Counted from the first letter of the stretch, positions 1 through 7,448 are shown. The stretch is 34,470 nucleotides of DNA from an uncultured Erysipelotrichaceae bacterium (GCA_951801965.1 CATOPA010000004.1:1-34470); one strand, 5' to 3'. Translations and numbers: made by a program. Notes: a model not told the origin generated them from the letters alone.

Positions 1-995
1 TCATTTGCATAATTTAATAAAATAGACAATGATAAAAGTATGTTCATAACAACAAATGATAACAAAGATAAGAGAATATCTAATACATTTTGTAATGATA
101 TTGACATCATGGCGAGAATCAAAATATCACTCACAATAAACAAAATAATGTTTTTCTTTAAAAGCATCAAATCACTTCTTAAAAGACCACAATAAATCAT
201 CTTTAATTTCTGATTAATCCATTTTATTTGAATATTTTCATTAAGCCACGGAATAAAAACACGATGAATACTTAAATATAATCCAATCATGCCAATAATT
301 GAATAAAAAAGAAGACTACTCAAATCATCTTTACTCATATAGAAAAGAAGAACGGGTCCAATAAACAAAAGAAGACTTATTATCTTTACAGCATGTATAG
401 GAATATTGAATTTATATAAAGTAGGTATTTTTAATACTATCTTTGTATGTTCATTGTCTAATAATGTTTTTATAGAACAACGATATGTATATCCTAAATT
501 CAAAATTGTACACCATATGATTTCAAACCCTAAAATAATAGTAGTCGATATCATTGCATCTAAACGTATAGATATATAGCCTTGTGAATGTAACACATTG
601 ATTAAAACCTCATTGATGAAAGGAATGGCTGCCAGTGAACAAAATATACCTATTGGTATTGCAAATATAAAGAGTATAAAAGTTTGAAATAAAAGATACT
701 GAACGATTTGTAAATAAGTTCCACCACTCATCAACATCACAGCAATTGCTTTTGATTTCTTTTTGACATAAAAATCATTTGCAAAGAAAATAACAATCAT
801 ACAAATAACCAAAACAATAATAGTAAGATTTGTAGCCATATTTTTTTGACTATGAATAAAAGTAACGCCTACCATATCAGAATAAGAAAGATGAAAGAAT
901 AAAAACATGAACATTGATGTTAAAACAAACGTAAACCAATAAAATAATGATCTTGAAAAATCATTTTTTATAGATTGAATAGCTGATAAAATCAT
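1..995 (-). CDS. FtsX/BceB-type ABC transporter permease, partial (3' end beyond left edge)
   Basis: This frame stays open for 331 codons from the ATG at 995 to the window edge, so the C-terminus is missing. The ATG immediately follows the stop codon of the ATPase gene, so the two are translated as a unit. Hydrophobic segments occur near residues 15-35, 55-75, 100-125, 150-170, 215-250 and 295-325. After the second helix comes a basic stretch (YVKKKSKAIAVMLMSGG) matching the FtsX-domain pattern of BceB-type permeases, where a short helix-helix core is followed by many more helices. Family knowledge: such pairs expel or detoxify cell-wall-active peptides, or release lipid-bound substrates, rather than import nutrients. 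No histidine kinase or response regulator, the usual BceAB partner, is visible here; it could lie left of the window. The substrate is unknown. Confidence 0.8.
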   Translation of the reverse strand, partial: MILSAIQSIKNDFSRSLFYWFTFVLTSMFMFLFFHLSYSDMVGVTFIHSQKNMATNLTIIVLVICMIVIFFANDFYVKKKSKAIAVMLMSGGTYLQIVQYLLFQTFILFIFAIPIGIFCSLAAIPFINEVLINVLHSQGYISIRLDAMISTTIILGFEIIWCTILNLGYTYRCSIKTLLDNEHTKIVLKIPTLYKFNIPIHAVKIISLLLFIGPVLLFYMSKDDLSSLLFYSIIGMIGLYLSIHRVFIPWLNENIQIKWINQKLKMIYCGLLRSDLMLLKKNIILFIVSDILILAMMSISLQNVLDILLSLLSFVVMNILLSLSILLNYAN

Positions 996-1763
996 TTATT
1001 TTGAAATAAGCTTCTTAGATTCAGAAGAATTCAATTCAACAATTTTTTGAAAAAAATCTTCTTGATTTAATAGTTCACGTTTTATTGTTTCTTGAATTTT
1101 TCCATCTTTAATATAGATAAGACGAGAAGAATAAGAAGCAATCATTGGGTCATGAGTCACCATAATAATTGTAACTCCTTGTTCATTTAAGTATTTAAAA
1201 ATATTTAAAAGTTCTTGTGAATTAGCACTATCTAAATTTCCAGTTGGTTCATCAGCAATAATCATCTTTGGTCTTGCAATTAATGCACGACATATTGCAG
1301 CCCTTTGCTTTTGTCCACCAGAGCATTCATATGGATACTTTTTTAAAAGTTCAAAGATATTCATCTTTTTTGCTATATCTTCAACTCTTTGATGAATTTC
1401 TTCTCTTTTTATTTTTGCTAAGGACAATGGCATTGCAATATTCTCATAAAGTGTATGTGTATCAAGTAAATGGAAGTCTTGAAAAACAAAACCAAGATTT
1501 TTATATCTAAATCTACCAATTTCATTAGCTGACATTGTTTTCACTTCAACACCATCTATATAAACCAAACCTGAAGTTGGCATATCTATTGTTGATATAT
1601 TATTAATAAAGGTTGATTTTCCACTTCCACTCGGTCCCATAATACATATGAATTCTCCCTCTCTCACCTCAAAATCAATATCATGAAGTGCTTCAAATTC
1701 ATTTTGTGTATGTAAACCATAAACTTTTTTTAATTTTTTGACTTGCAAAATTATATCTTCCAT
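996..1763 (-). CDS. ABC transporter ATP-binding protein (BceA/LolD/MacB-type)
   Basis: The ATPase subunit of the exporter, 255 aa from the chosen start. It carries Walker A (GPSGSGKS), a Q-loop (VFQDFHLL), the ABC signature (SGGQKQR), Walker B (MIIADEPTG) and an H-loop (MVTHD), in canonical order and spacing. An ATG six codons upstream (1781) is in frame, but it coincides with the expected transcription start of a good promoter (TTTACC-N17-TATACT). The AAGAGATGAG just before the ATG at 1763 is the better ribosome site, so I chose 1763. The permease gene follows with no gap. The LolD/MacB class works with FtsX-fold permeases, which agrees with the neighbour. The XRE repressor gene diverges from it, about 140 bp away. 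Confidence 0.93.
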   Translation of the reverse strand: MEDIILQVKKLKKVYGLHTQNEFEALHDIDFEVREGEFICIMGPSGSGKSTFINNISTIDMPTSGLVYIDGVEVKTMSANEIGRFRYKNLGFVFQDFHLLDTHTLYENIAMPLSLAKIKREEIHQRVEDIAKKMNIFELLKKYPYECSGGQKQRAAICRALIARPKMIIADEPTGNLDSANSQELLNIFKYLNEQGVTIIMVTHDPMIASYSSRLIYIKDGKIQETIKRELLNQEDFFQKIVELNSSESKKLISK

Positions 1764-1787
1764 CTTCTCATCTCTTTTCATATAAAA

Positions 1788-1816
1788 AGTATAACAGGGA
1801 ATATTAAAAAGGTAAA
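1788..1816 (-). promoter_or_regulatory. Promoter of the ABC transporter operon
   Basis: On the minus strand: -35 TTTACC (1811-1816), 17-bp spacer, -10 TATACT (1788-1793). Expected start of transcription is about 1781. The -35 lies in one arm of the inverted repeat at 1806-1835. Confidence 0.55.
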
Positions 1817-1835
1817 CGATAATATTTACCTTTTT
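1806..1835. repeat. Perfect 11-bp inverted repeat over the ABC promoter -35
   Basis: AAAAAGGTAAA (1806-1816) and TTTACCTTTTT (1825-1835) are exact reverse complements separated by 8 bases. Placement over the -35 element suggests an operator for an unseen regulator. It could also be an old bidirectional terminator separating the two divergent units. Confidence 0.5.
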
Positions 1836-1839
1836 ATTT

Positions 1840-1879
1840 AGAGCAATATGTTCTAAATAACTTAAGAACGAATTGCTCT
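1840..1879. promoter_or_regulatory. Duplicated 15-bp operator pair upstream of XRE regulator 1
   Basis: AGAGCAATATGTTCT (1840-1854) and, inverted, AGAACGAATTGCTCT (1865-1879). Centres are 25 bp apart. The second copy ends 4 bp before the -10 TATAAT at 1883-1888. The same arrangement recurs before the paralogous gene at 2723, which makes this the probable autoregulatory site. Confidence 0.75.
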
Positions 1880-1906
1880 AATTATAATAGATTTGAGGTG
1901 ATCATT

Positions 1907-2107
1907 TTGAAACTAAAAAAATTAAAAGATCTTCGTGAAGACCATGACTATACTCAAGCAGAAGTTGCCAAAATGGTCAACATTACACAACGTTCTTACT
2001 CTCACTATGAAAATGGTGAAAGAAGTATCCCTTTAGAAGTCCTTGGTAGACTTGCTGATTTGTATAATGTTTCTGTTGATTATATCATGGATAGAGAAAC
2101 AAAATAG
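1907..2107 (+). CDS. Small XRE-family transcriptional repressor 1
   Basis: A 66-residue protein that is almost entirely one helix-turn-helix DNA-binding domain: an N-terminal helix (KLKKLKDLRE), the HTH (YTQAEVAKMVNITQRSYSHYENG) and closing helices ending in DYIMDRETK. The start is a TTG placed 6 bases after GAGGTG. The longer GTG reading at 1898 would overlap that ribosome site, and the paralogue at 2723 has exactly the same spacing and length. It has no sensor domain, so it probably dimerises and represses from the operator pair just upstream. It is divergent from the ABC exporter, which it may also control. It is close in sequence to the protein at 2723-2923. Confidence 0.9.
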   Translation: MKLKKLKDLREDHDYTQAEVAKMVNITQRSYSHYENGERSIPLEVLGRLADLYNVSVDYIMDRETK

Positions 2108-2110
2108 CTT

Positions 2111-2596
2111 TTATATGCACACAAATTTACTCTCATACTCTTCTTTTTTCTTGATAAATTCTTGGGACAATTTCTTCATTTCTTTATAATAAATACTGTC
2201 TAAATAGACAAGACTCAAAATTCTAATTGCAACCAATACCAAGTCAATAATAACTGGTATAACAAAAACAATCAAATATAAATGACCCCACAATAAAAGA
2301 GTAGACATAGATAAACTAAAAACAATAAAACTCACACCAAAAAGCTGTTCTATATATGCTTCATTGATACAATCACACCAAAATTTTCTAAACCCATCAA
2401 ATCTCTTCATTGATAAAAGATTCTGATAAACAAATGTTGTCTTTTCATAAACATCAGGATAATATCTTTCATCCCAACTTGTAATATACACAGTTTCTGT
2501 TTTATTAACAGCCTCTGAAAAATGTTTAACCATTTTTTTATAAAGACAAACATTATTTTTTATATTTTCACTGTCTGTAAAAATAAAATTCTTCAT
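2111..2596 (-). CDS. Small membrane protein of unknown function, two transmembrane helices
   Basis: I do not recognise this 161-residue protein. The N-terminal ~85 residues are soluble and rich in aromatic and charged residues (ITSWDERYYPDVYEKTT). Two hydrophobic helices lie near residues 88-108 and 110-135, followed by a charged, probably coiled C-terminal tail (KEMKKLSQEFIKKKEEY). The layout suggests an inner-membrane protein with cytoplasmic ends. The ATG at 2596 has no good ribosome site. A strong AGGAGG lies at 2626-2631, exactly 8 bases before an in-frame ATA codon at 2615-2617, so the native start may be an ATA adding seven residues. It is divergent from XRE regulator 2, whose operator lies in its promoter. 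Confidence 0.7.
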   Translation of the reverse strand: MKNFIFTDSENIKNNVCLYKKMVKHFSEAVNKTETVYITSWDERYYPDVYEKTTFVYQNLLSMKRFDGFRKFWCDCINEAYIEQLFGVSFIVFSLSMSTLLLWGHLYLIVFVIPVIIDLVLVAIRILSLVYLDSIYYKEMKKLSQEFIKKKEEYESKFVCI

Positions 2597-2650
2597 TCTT
2601 TCTAATAAAGTCTTTATAGCTTCATCCTCCTTTTCCTATCTCTCAATATT

Positions 2651-2679
2651 ATTTTAGAGCAATTTGTTCTAAAAAACAA
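2651..2679 (-). promoter_or_regulatory. Leftward promoter for the small membrane protein, containing an operator
   Basis: Minus strand: -35 TTGTTT (2674-2679), 17-bp spacer, -10 TAAAAT (2651-2656). The 15-bp operator copy at 2656-2670 fills the spacer, so a bound repressor would block this promoter directly. Confidence 0.5.
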
Positions 2680-2695
2680 TAGAACAATTCGTACT
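2656..2695. promoter_or_regulatory. Duplicated 15-bp operator pair upstream of XRE regulator 2
   Basis: AGAGCAATTTGTTCT (2656-2670) and, inverted, AGAACAATTCGTACT (2681-2695). Centres are 25 bp apart, and the second copy ends 4 bp before the -10 TATAAT (2699-2704): the same geometry as at 1840-1879. It sits between two divergent genes and probably controls both. Confidence 0.75.
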
Positions 2696-2722
2696 AATTA
2701 TAATATTTTTGAGGTGATGAGA

Positions 2723-2923
2723 ATGCTATTAAAAAGACTCATTGATTTGCGTGAAAGTCAAAACTTAAAGCAAAAAGAAATTGCTGCTTTTATTAATATC
2801 AGTACCCGCTCATATTCTCACTATGAAAGAGGTGATAGGAGTATTCCCTTGGAAATACTTATTCGTCTTGCTGATTTCTATGATGTCTCTCTTGATTATA
2901 TCGTTGGTAGAAAAGACAAATAA
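2723..2923 (+). CDS. Small XRE-family transcriptional repressor 2
   Basis: A 66-residue, single-domain helix-turn-helix protein (LKQKEIAAFINISTRSYSHY), a clear paralogue of the regulator at 1907-2107. The recognition-helix stretch TRSYSHYERG is nearly identical to QRSYSHYENG there, so the two proteins should read the same or overlapping operators. The ATG at 2723 was chosen because it lies 6 bases after GAGGTG (2711-2716). The in-frame GTG at 2714 and ATG at 2717 lie within or too close to that ribosome site. There is no effector domain. It is divergent from the two-helix membrane protein, and a terminator follows at 2950-2990. Confidence 0.9.
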   Translation: MLLKRLIDLRESQNLKQKEIAAFINISTRSYSHYERGDRSIPLEILIRLADFYDVSLDYIVGRKDK

Positions 2924-2949
2924 CTTTCATGAATATATTATCATAATAT

Positions 2950-2990
2950 TTGCTTATTGTAAATACATTTATTTTCAATAAGCAATTTTT
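2950..2990 (+). terminator. Intrinsic terminator after XRE regulator 2
   Basis: TTGCTTATTG (2950-2959) pairs perfectly with CAATAAGCAA (2976-2985), followed by TTTTT. Confidence 0.7.
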
Positions 2991-3054
2991 AATACCTACT
3001 TACCATATTTTAACTTAATAATGATTTTTTAAGGTCCATTATTTTAAAATTGCC

Positions 3055-3096
3055 TAAAAAAAGAATATTATCTTTTTATAATTTCAGATAATATTC
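3055..3096 (-). terminator. Intrinsic terminator of the glycyl radical enzyme gene
   Basis: GAATATTATCT (3063-3073) and AGATAATATTC (3086-3096) form an 11-bp perfect stem; on the minus strand it is followed by a run of seven T (3055-3061). Confidence 0.8.
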
Positions 3097-3109
3097 CTTC
3101 CATATTGAA

Positions 3110-5521
3110 TTATAATGTTTGTTCTGTTCTTCCAATAATATCATCTTGTGTTGCTTTTGATAAAACATTAAAGAAAGCTGAATAACCTGCAACCCTTACA
3201 ATGAGATCTTTATGCTTCTCTGGATGCTTTTGGGCATCTATCAATGTATCACGAGAAACAACATTGTATTGAACATGGTATCCATCTAATCTATTGAAAA
3301 ATGTTTTAATCAGCATTTCTAATTTCTCTATATTTTCTTTGCGAGATAACATTTGTGGTGTCACTTTTTGATTCAACAAAACTCCACCAGTAATTTCATG
3401 AGTAGGTAACTTAGAGACTGACTTAAAGACTGCTGTTGGACCACTCTTATCCATAGAATGTACTGGTGAGCATCCTTCAGCAAGTGGTGTTCGCGCTTTA
3501 CGTCCATCTGGTGTTGCCATTGTTGTCATTCCTTGTCCGACATTTGCTGAAATAGATGATGTACCACCATAACGAATACCTCCAATAGGTCCTCTTTGGT
3601 GGCGAGTATTTGGATATTTTTTAATTTCATCAAGATAAACTTGATAGACATCAACAACCAACTGATCTACATAATCATTATCATTCCCATACTTTGGTGC
3701 TTCATGAATAAGCATGTGTTGAATGCGTTGAGATTCAACACTTGAAAAATCATCAAGCATAGCATTCCACAATTGTTGAGGTGTTATCTTCTTTTCTTCA
3801 TAAACAAGCTTTTTGATAGCAGCTAAACTATCTGCCATATTTGCTATACCAACTTGAAGACCAGAAATAAAGTCGTATATTGCGCCACCTTCTTTAAGTG
3901 TCTTTCCTCTGCCAATACAATCTTGTGTTAATGCTGAGCATAAAATATCTGGAACTTCTCTTTCTAATGCTAAATCAATAGCATTTTCAACAATAACACT
4001 CATTCGTGTTAAATGTCGGATTGCTTTTTCTATTGCTTGTGATAACTCTTCATATGACTTCATATCTTTAAAGTAGCCATTTCCATCAAAGAACTTTTTC
4101 CCACTTGTCATATCCACACCATTATTCATGACCATTAATAAGATTCTAGGGAAGTTCATATAACTCATACCAGTACATCTATATCCCCACTTCCCAGGAA
4201 CTGCTGTTTCAACACATCCTATAGCCGAATAATTATAAGCGTCTTCTTCTTTTACACCTTTTTCAATAAATGATGGAATAATAACCTCATCAGAATTAAA
4301 TGCAGGCATTCCTGTTCCTAGTTTCATAACTTCTATAGCTTCGTCCAAGAATTTTTTAGGCATGTTTTTATGATATCTTACTGTTAAATTAGGCTGTGGA
4401 AGTCTTGTTTGAGCAACTGATTTTAAAACTAAATATGATAATTCATTTGTTGCATCTTTTTTATCTGGTGTTTGTCCACCAATCGTTACATTTTGATACA
4501 TTGGACTTCCAGCACTACTTAATGTATGTGATTGACTACGCACCTTATTAATTGTTAATGTTTTGATCCATAAATTATTTAAAATATCTATAACTTCATC
4601 ATCATTAATTATTCCGTTTTCTTTATCATGTTTATAATAAGGATATATATATTGATCAAAACGCCCATATGATAAAGAATGACCATTAGATTCAATTTGC
4701 AAAATTAATTGTATAAACCACGTTGATTGAACTGCTTCTAAAAAACTTTCAGCTGGATAATAAGGGACTTTTTTACAAATACGACTGATTTCTAATAACT
4801 CTTTTTTTCTCTTATCATCAGCTTGATCAGCCATTTCTTTCGCTAACAAAGAAAAGCGTTCAGCATAAGTCTTCACTGCCTCAATAACAATCAGTACAGC
4901 TTTATAAAACTGATACTTATCAATATTTTCTGCCACACAAAGATCTAATTCAGACTTCAATTGAAGAACTCTTTCTTCATAACCTTTTAATCCTTTTTCT
5001 AAAACCTGTTGATAATCAACAGCAAGATGCGCATCTCCTGAATTTAATTTTCCTTCCATACCAAAAAATCCAGTTTCCATATAAACACTCACTTCATCAG
5101 GCAGCAATGCACCTCCCTTACTCCTTAAATTATTATTTTCCCAAAAAGGTGCAATACTTCTAAGCTCTTCTTTTGTCTTCTCAGTAATATAAAAAACATC
5201 TCCATCTCTTTTTTCAAACAAATCCAATTCATTCATGACAAATTCTAAAGTATATTCAGGAAATATAGGTGCATCTCGAGGTGATGATGCTTGGTTACCA
5301 ACAATCAAAGTTTCATCCTCAATATAAATAGACATCTTTTCCAAAACATTCTTCAACATCAAAGCACGTTTCATGACAACTGGCTGATCTTGATAGTTCT
5401 TGTATGCCTCTGTTACAAGCAATGCACGTTGTGCATCAATAAATGGTTTTTTATTTAATACTTTTTCTCTAAATTGATTCATTCTTGGTGATATTTTTCC
5501 AAAGTGTCCTGTGTTTTCCAT
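3110..5521 (-). CDS. ybiW: Glycyl radical enzyme, YbiW-type (probable 1,5-anhydroglucitol-6-phosphate lyase)
   Basis: 803 aa, the normal length for the pyruvate-formate-lyase superfamily. The thiyl cysteine is C436 in SAIGCVETAV, with the conserved acid E438. The glycyl-radical site is G779 in RVAGYSAFF near the C-terminus. Long stretches match my memory of E. coli YbiW (QLILQIESNGHS, GSPMYQNVTIGGQ, GKWGYRCTGMS, GGTSSISANV) and do not fit true PflB, PflD, choline lyase or hydroxyproline dehydratase. Published work on E. coli reports that YbiW opens the ring of 1,5-anhydroglucitol-6-phosphate to 1-deoxyfructose-6-phosphate; transferring that substrate here is inference. It is cytoplasmic, oxygen-sensitive and needs the activase encoded divergently. 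The usual downstream aldolase (Fsa) and glycerol dehydrogenase (GldA) are not in this window. A promoter with TTTCATTTGAAA boxes lies upstream. Confidence 0.88.
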   Translation of the reverse strand: MENTGHFGKISPRMNQFREKVLNKKPFIDAQRALLVTEAYKNYQDQPVVMKRALMLKNVLEKMSIYIEDETLIVGNQASSPRDAPIFPEYTLEFVMNELDLFEKRDGDVFYITEKTKEELRSIAPFWENNNLRSKGGALLPDEVSVYMETGFFGMEGKLNSGDAHLAVDYQQVLEKGLKGYEERVLQLKSELDLCVAENIDKYQFYKAVLIVIEAVKTYAERFSLLAKEMADQADDKRKKELLEISRICKKVPYYPAESFLEAVQSTWFIQLILQIESNGHSLSYGRFDQYIYPYYKHDKENGIINDDEVIDILNNLWIKTLTINKVRSQSHTLSSAGSPMYQNVTIGGQTPDKKDATNELSYLVLKSVAQTRLPQPNLTVRYHKNMPKKFLDEAIEVMKLGTGMPAFNSDEVIIPSFIEKGVKEEDAYNYSAIGCVETAVPGKWGYRCTGMSYMNFPRILLMVMNNGVDMTSGKKFFDGNGYFKDMKSYEELSQAIEKAIRHLTRMSVIVENAIDLALEREVPDILCSALTQDCIGRGKTLKEGGAIYDFISGLQVGIANMADSLAAIKKLVYEEKKITPQQLWNAMLDDFSSVESQRIQHMLIHEAPKYGNDNDYVDQLVVDVYQVYLDEIKKYPNTRHQRGPIGGIRYGGTSSISANVGQGMTTMATPDGRKARTPLAEGCSPVHSMDKSGPTAVFKSVSKLPTHEITGGVLLNQKVTPQMLSRKENIEKLEMLIKTFFNRLDGYHVQYNVVSRDTLIDAQKHPEKHKDLIVRVAGYSAFFNVLSKATQDDIIGRTEQTL

Positions 5522-5537
5522 AGTTTTCTCCTATCTA

Positions 5538-5549
5538 TTTCATTTGAAA
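5538..5549. promoter_or_regulatory. TTTCATTTGAAA operator-like box, proximal to the glycyl radical enzyme
   Basis: Inverted repeat TTTCA-TT-TGAAA, 12 bp. A further TTTCAT follows 22 bp away at 5560. Both lie downstream of the predicted start of transcription of the enzyme gene (about 5569), a position suited to repression. The nearby DeoR regulator is the likely reader (inference). Confidence 0.5.
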
Positions 5550-5575
5550 TAAAAATATATTTCATTTATACATAT

Positions 5576-5603
5576 ATTATATAATATTTTATATTAAAAT
5601 CAA
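5576..5603 (-). promoter_or_regulatory. Promoter of the glycyl radical enzyme gene
   Basis: Minus strand: -35 TTGATT (5598-5603), 16-bp spacer, -10 TATAAT (5576-5581). The leader is about 48 nt and the ribosome site is TAGGAGAAAA. Confidence 0.5.
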
Positions 5604-5630
5604 TTATTTTTCATAAAAAGTTTATTTTAC

Positions 5631-5642
5631 TTTCATTTGAAA
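5631..5642. promoter_or_regulatory. TTTCATTTGAAA operator-like box, proximal to the activase
   Basis: Identical to the 12-bp box at 5538-5549. Another TTTCAT half lies 21 bp further at 5652-5657. It is close to the activase -10 candidates (TATGAT at 5665 or 5675). No convincing -35 is visible. Confidence 0.5.
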
Positions 5643-5700
5643 CATATTTACTTTCATATTTAACTATGATAAGATATGATTAAAGCAAAGGAGATAATCT

Positions 5701-6591
5701 ATGAGTCAAGGAATCATATTTAATATTCAAAAATTTAGTCTTCACGATGGTCCTGGAATTAGGACAACTGTTTTTTTTAAAGGATGTCCTTTAAAATGTC
5801 AATGGTGTGCAAATCCAGAATCACAACTCAAAAGGATACAAATTTTACATGATCAAAAAAAGTGTGTTCATTGTTTATCATGTTTACAGGCATGTCCTCA
5901 TCAAGCAATAAAATTTATTGGTGATCATATTCAATTTCATGACTGTCATGGTTGCCTTCAATGTCTTCAACATTGTCCACAAAATGCGCTCTCTTTTGAA
6001 GGAGAATACAAAAGTGTTCAAGAGGTTGTAGATATTTGTTTACAAGATCAAGATTTTTATGAAGAATCGCATGGTGGTGTGACTTTTTCTGGTGGAGAAG
6101 CCATGAGTCAACCTGATTTTGCTAAGGAACTTGTTTATGCCTTAAAGAAACATCATCTTCATGTTGCCATTGAAACAACTGGATATGCTAAAGAAGAGAT
6201 TTTTTGTGAGTTAGCACCTCTGTTTGATTTGTTATTGTTTGATGTTAAGCATTATGATACACAAAAACATTATGAAGGAACAGGTGTATATCATGAACTT
6301 ATTATAAAAAATTTAAAATGGGCTATTGCTCATCACATTGAAGTCCTTGTCAGAATTCCTGTGATTCCTGGATTTAATGCAGCTATAGAAGATGCTTATG
6401 GCTTTGCGGACTTATTAAAAAACCTTCACATTTCAAAAGTTCAGCTTTTACCTTTTCACCAATTTGGCGAAAAAAAATATGAACTTCTTCATAAGGATTA
6501 TGCTTATAAAAATAAAAAAGCCCTCTATCCAGAGGACCTTAAAGATTATCAGCAGATATTTATAAATAAAGGTCTTGATTGTTTCTTTTAA
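5701..6591 (+). CDS. ybiY: Glycyl radical enzyme activase (radical SAM, YbiY/PflC-type)
   Basis: 296 aa. The radical-SAM cluster motif is C29-x3-C33-x2-C36 (GCPLKCQWCANPE), followed by an inserted pair of ferredoxin-like 4Fe-4S motifs (C55/58/61/65 and C82/85/88/92). This architecture is typical of activases for non-PFL glycyl radical enzymes such as YbiY and the dehydratase activases; PflA lacks the insert. FSGGEAMSQ (129-137) is the conserved SAM-binding GGE motif. It abstracts a hydrogen from the glycine of its partner to make the stable radical. It is divergent from that partner with a 179-bp shared control region, has a strong ribosome site (AAAGGAGATAATCT) and converges on the DeoR gene. 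Confidence 0.92.
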   Translation: MSQGIIFNIQKFSLHDGPGIRTTVFFKGCPLKCQWCANPESQLKRIQILHDQKKCVHCLSCLQACPHQAIKFIGDHIQFHDCHGCLQCLQHCPQNALSFEGEYKSVQEVVDICLQDQDFYEESHGGVTFSGGEAMSQPDFAKELVYALKKHHLHVAIETTGYAKEEIFCELAPLFDLLLFDVKHYDTQKHYEGTGVYHELIIKNLKWAIAHHIEVLVRIPVIPGFNAAIEDAYGFADLLKNLHISKVQLLPFHQFGEKKYELLHKDYAYKNKKALYPEDLKDYQQIFINKGLDCFF

Positions 6592-6612
6592 AGTCATCAA
6601 GACTTTTATTTT
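6572..6612. terminator. Bidirectional terminator between activase and DeoR genes
   Basis: AAAGTC (6590-6595), loop ATCAA, GACTTT (6601-6606), then a T-rich run. A longer alternative stem pairs GTCTTGAT (6572-6579) with ATCAAGAC (6596-6603). It serves two convergent genes. Confidence 0.55.
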
Positions 6613-7358
6613 ATTTTTTTAACTTGCACGTTTTTCTCTTGTAAATAAACCTCACATTCATAAGGAATACCTTCATCAGTAATCACTTGTGAAATCATTT
6701 GTGTTGGTAATAAATTAACTAATCCAACATGATTAAATTTACTAGACTCACTCACAACAATGACATTTCGTGACTGTTTTGCCATATCTCTTACTGTTTG
6801 AGCCCTCATAAAATCATTTCCAGTAAATCCAGATTCAATAGAAAATCCGTCTGTTCCTATAAAAAACTTATCTACAAAGAAATTTTCTACACACTTTCTT
6901 GTCATAGGTCCAACCATAACCTGAGATTCATTTTGATACTCTCCACCCAAAAGAATCACTTTGACTTTTTCTTTACATACAAAATTAGCAATAAAGGCTG
7001 AATTCGTGATAATCGTGATATCTTTTTTTGTCTGTGCTATTTCTAATGCTAGCAAAGCACAGCAAGAGCCAGATTCAATCATCATTGTTTCTCCATCTTC
7101 TATAAGCATGGATGCCATTTTTGCAAGATGTAATTTCATATCATAATGATAAGCAAGTCTATTATTCATATTATCACTTGATTTTAATGCCGCAAATCCA
7201 TGTTCTCTTTTAATTAATTCTTTACTTTCTAGATAATCTAAATCTTTTCTAATTGTTACTTGAGATACCTCAAGCATCGAAGAAAGTTTAGCAACTTCTA
7301 CCTTTTTTTGTTCTGTTAATATTTCTAATATTTTTGTATGTCTTTGTGCAATTTTCAT
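6606..7358 (-). CDS. DeoR-family transcriptional regulator
   Basis: 250 aa with the standard two-part layout: an N-terminal winged HTH (QRHTKILEILTEQKKVEVAKL, then VSQVTIRKDLDYLE) and a C-terminal DeoRC sugar-phosphate-sensing domain (MIESGSCCALLALEIA, ITNSAFIANF, LLGGEYQ, FIGTDGFS). Family members repress sugar catabolic operons until a phosphorylated sugar binds. An ATG six codons upstream (7376) is in frame, but the AAGAGATGAT ribosome site lies between the two ATGs and DeoR proteins usually begin close to the QRH motif, so I chose 7358. It sits beside the glycyl radical enzyme/activase pair, so that pair and its TTTCATTTGAAA boxes are its probable targets; the ligand may be an anhydrohexitol phosphate (inference). 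Confidence 0.88.
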   Translation of the reverse strand: MKIAQRHTKILEILTEQKKVEVAKLSSMLEVSQVTIRKDLDYLESKELIKREHGFAALKSSDNMNNRLAYHYDMKLHLAKMASMLIEDGETMMIESGSCCALLALEIAQTKKDITIITNSAFIANFVCKEKVKVILLGGEYQNESQVMVGPMTRKCVENFFVDKFFIGTDGFSIESGFTGNDFMRAQTVRDMAKQSRNVIVVSESSKFNHVGLVNLLPTQMISQVITDEGIPYECEVYLQEKNVQVKKIK

Positions 7359-7448
7359 TGTATCATCTCTTTTCATTTACTACATTATCACACAGATATT
7401 CTAAATGCAACGAAAAATTCTTTTAAGTAAATGTGTTTTTCTACCATT

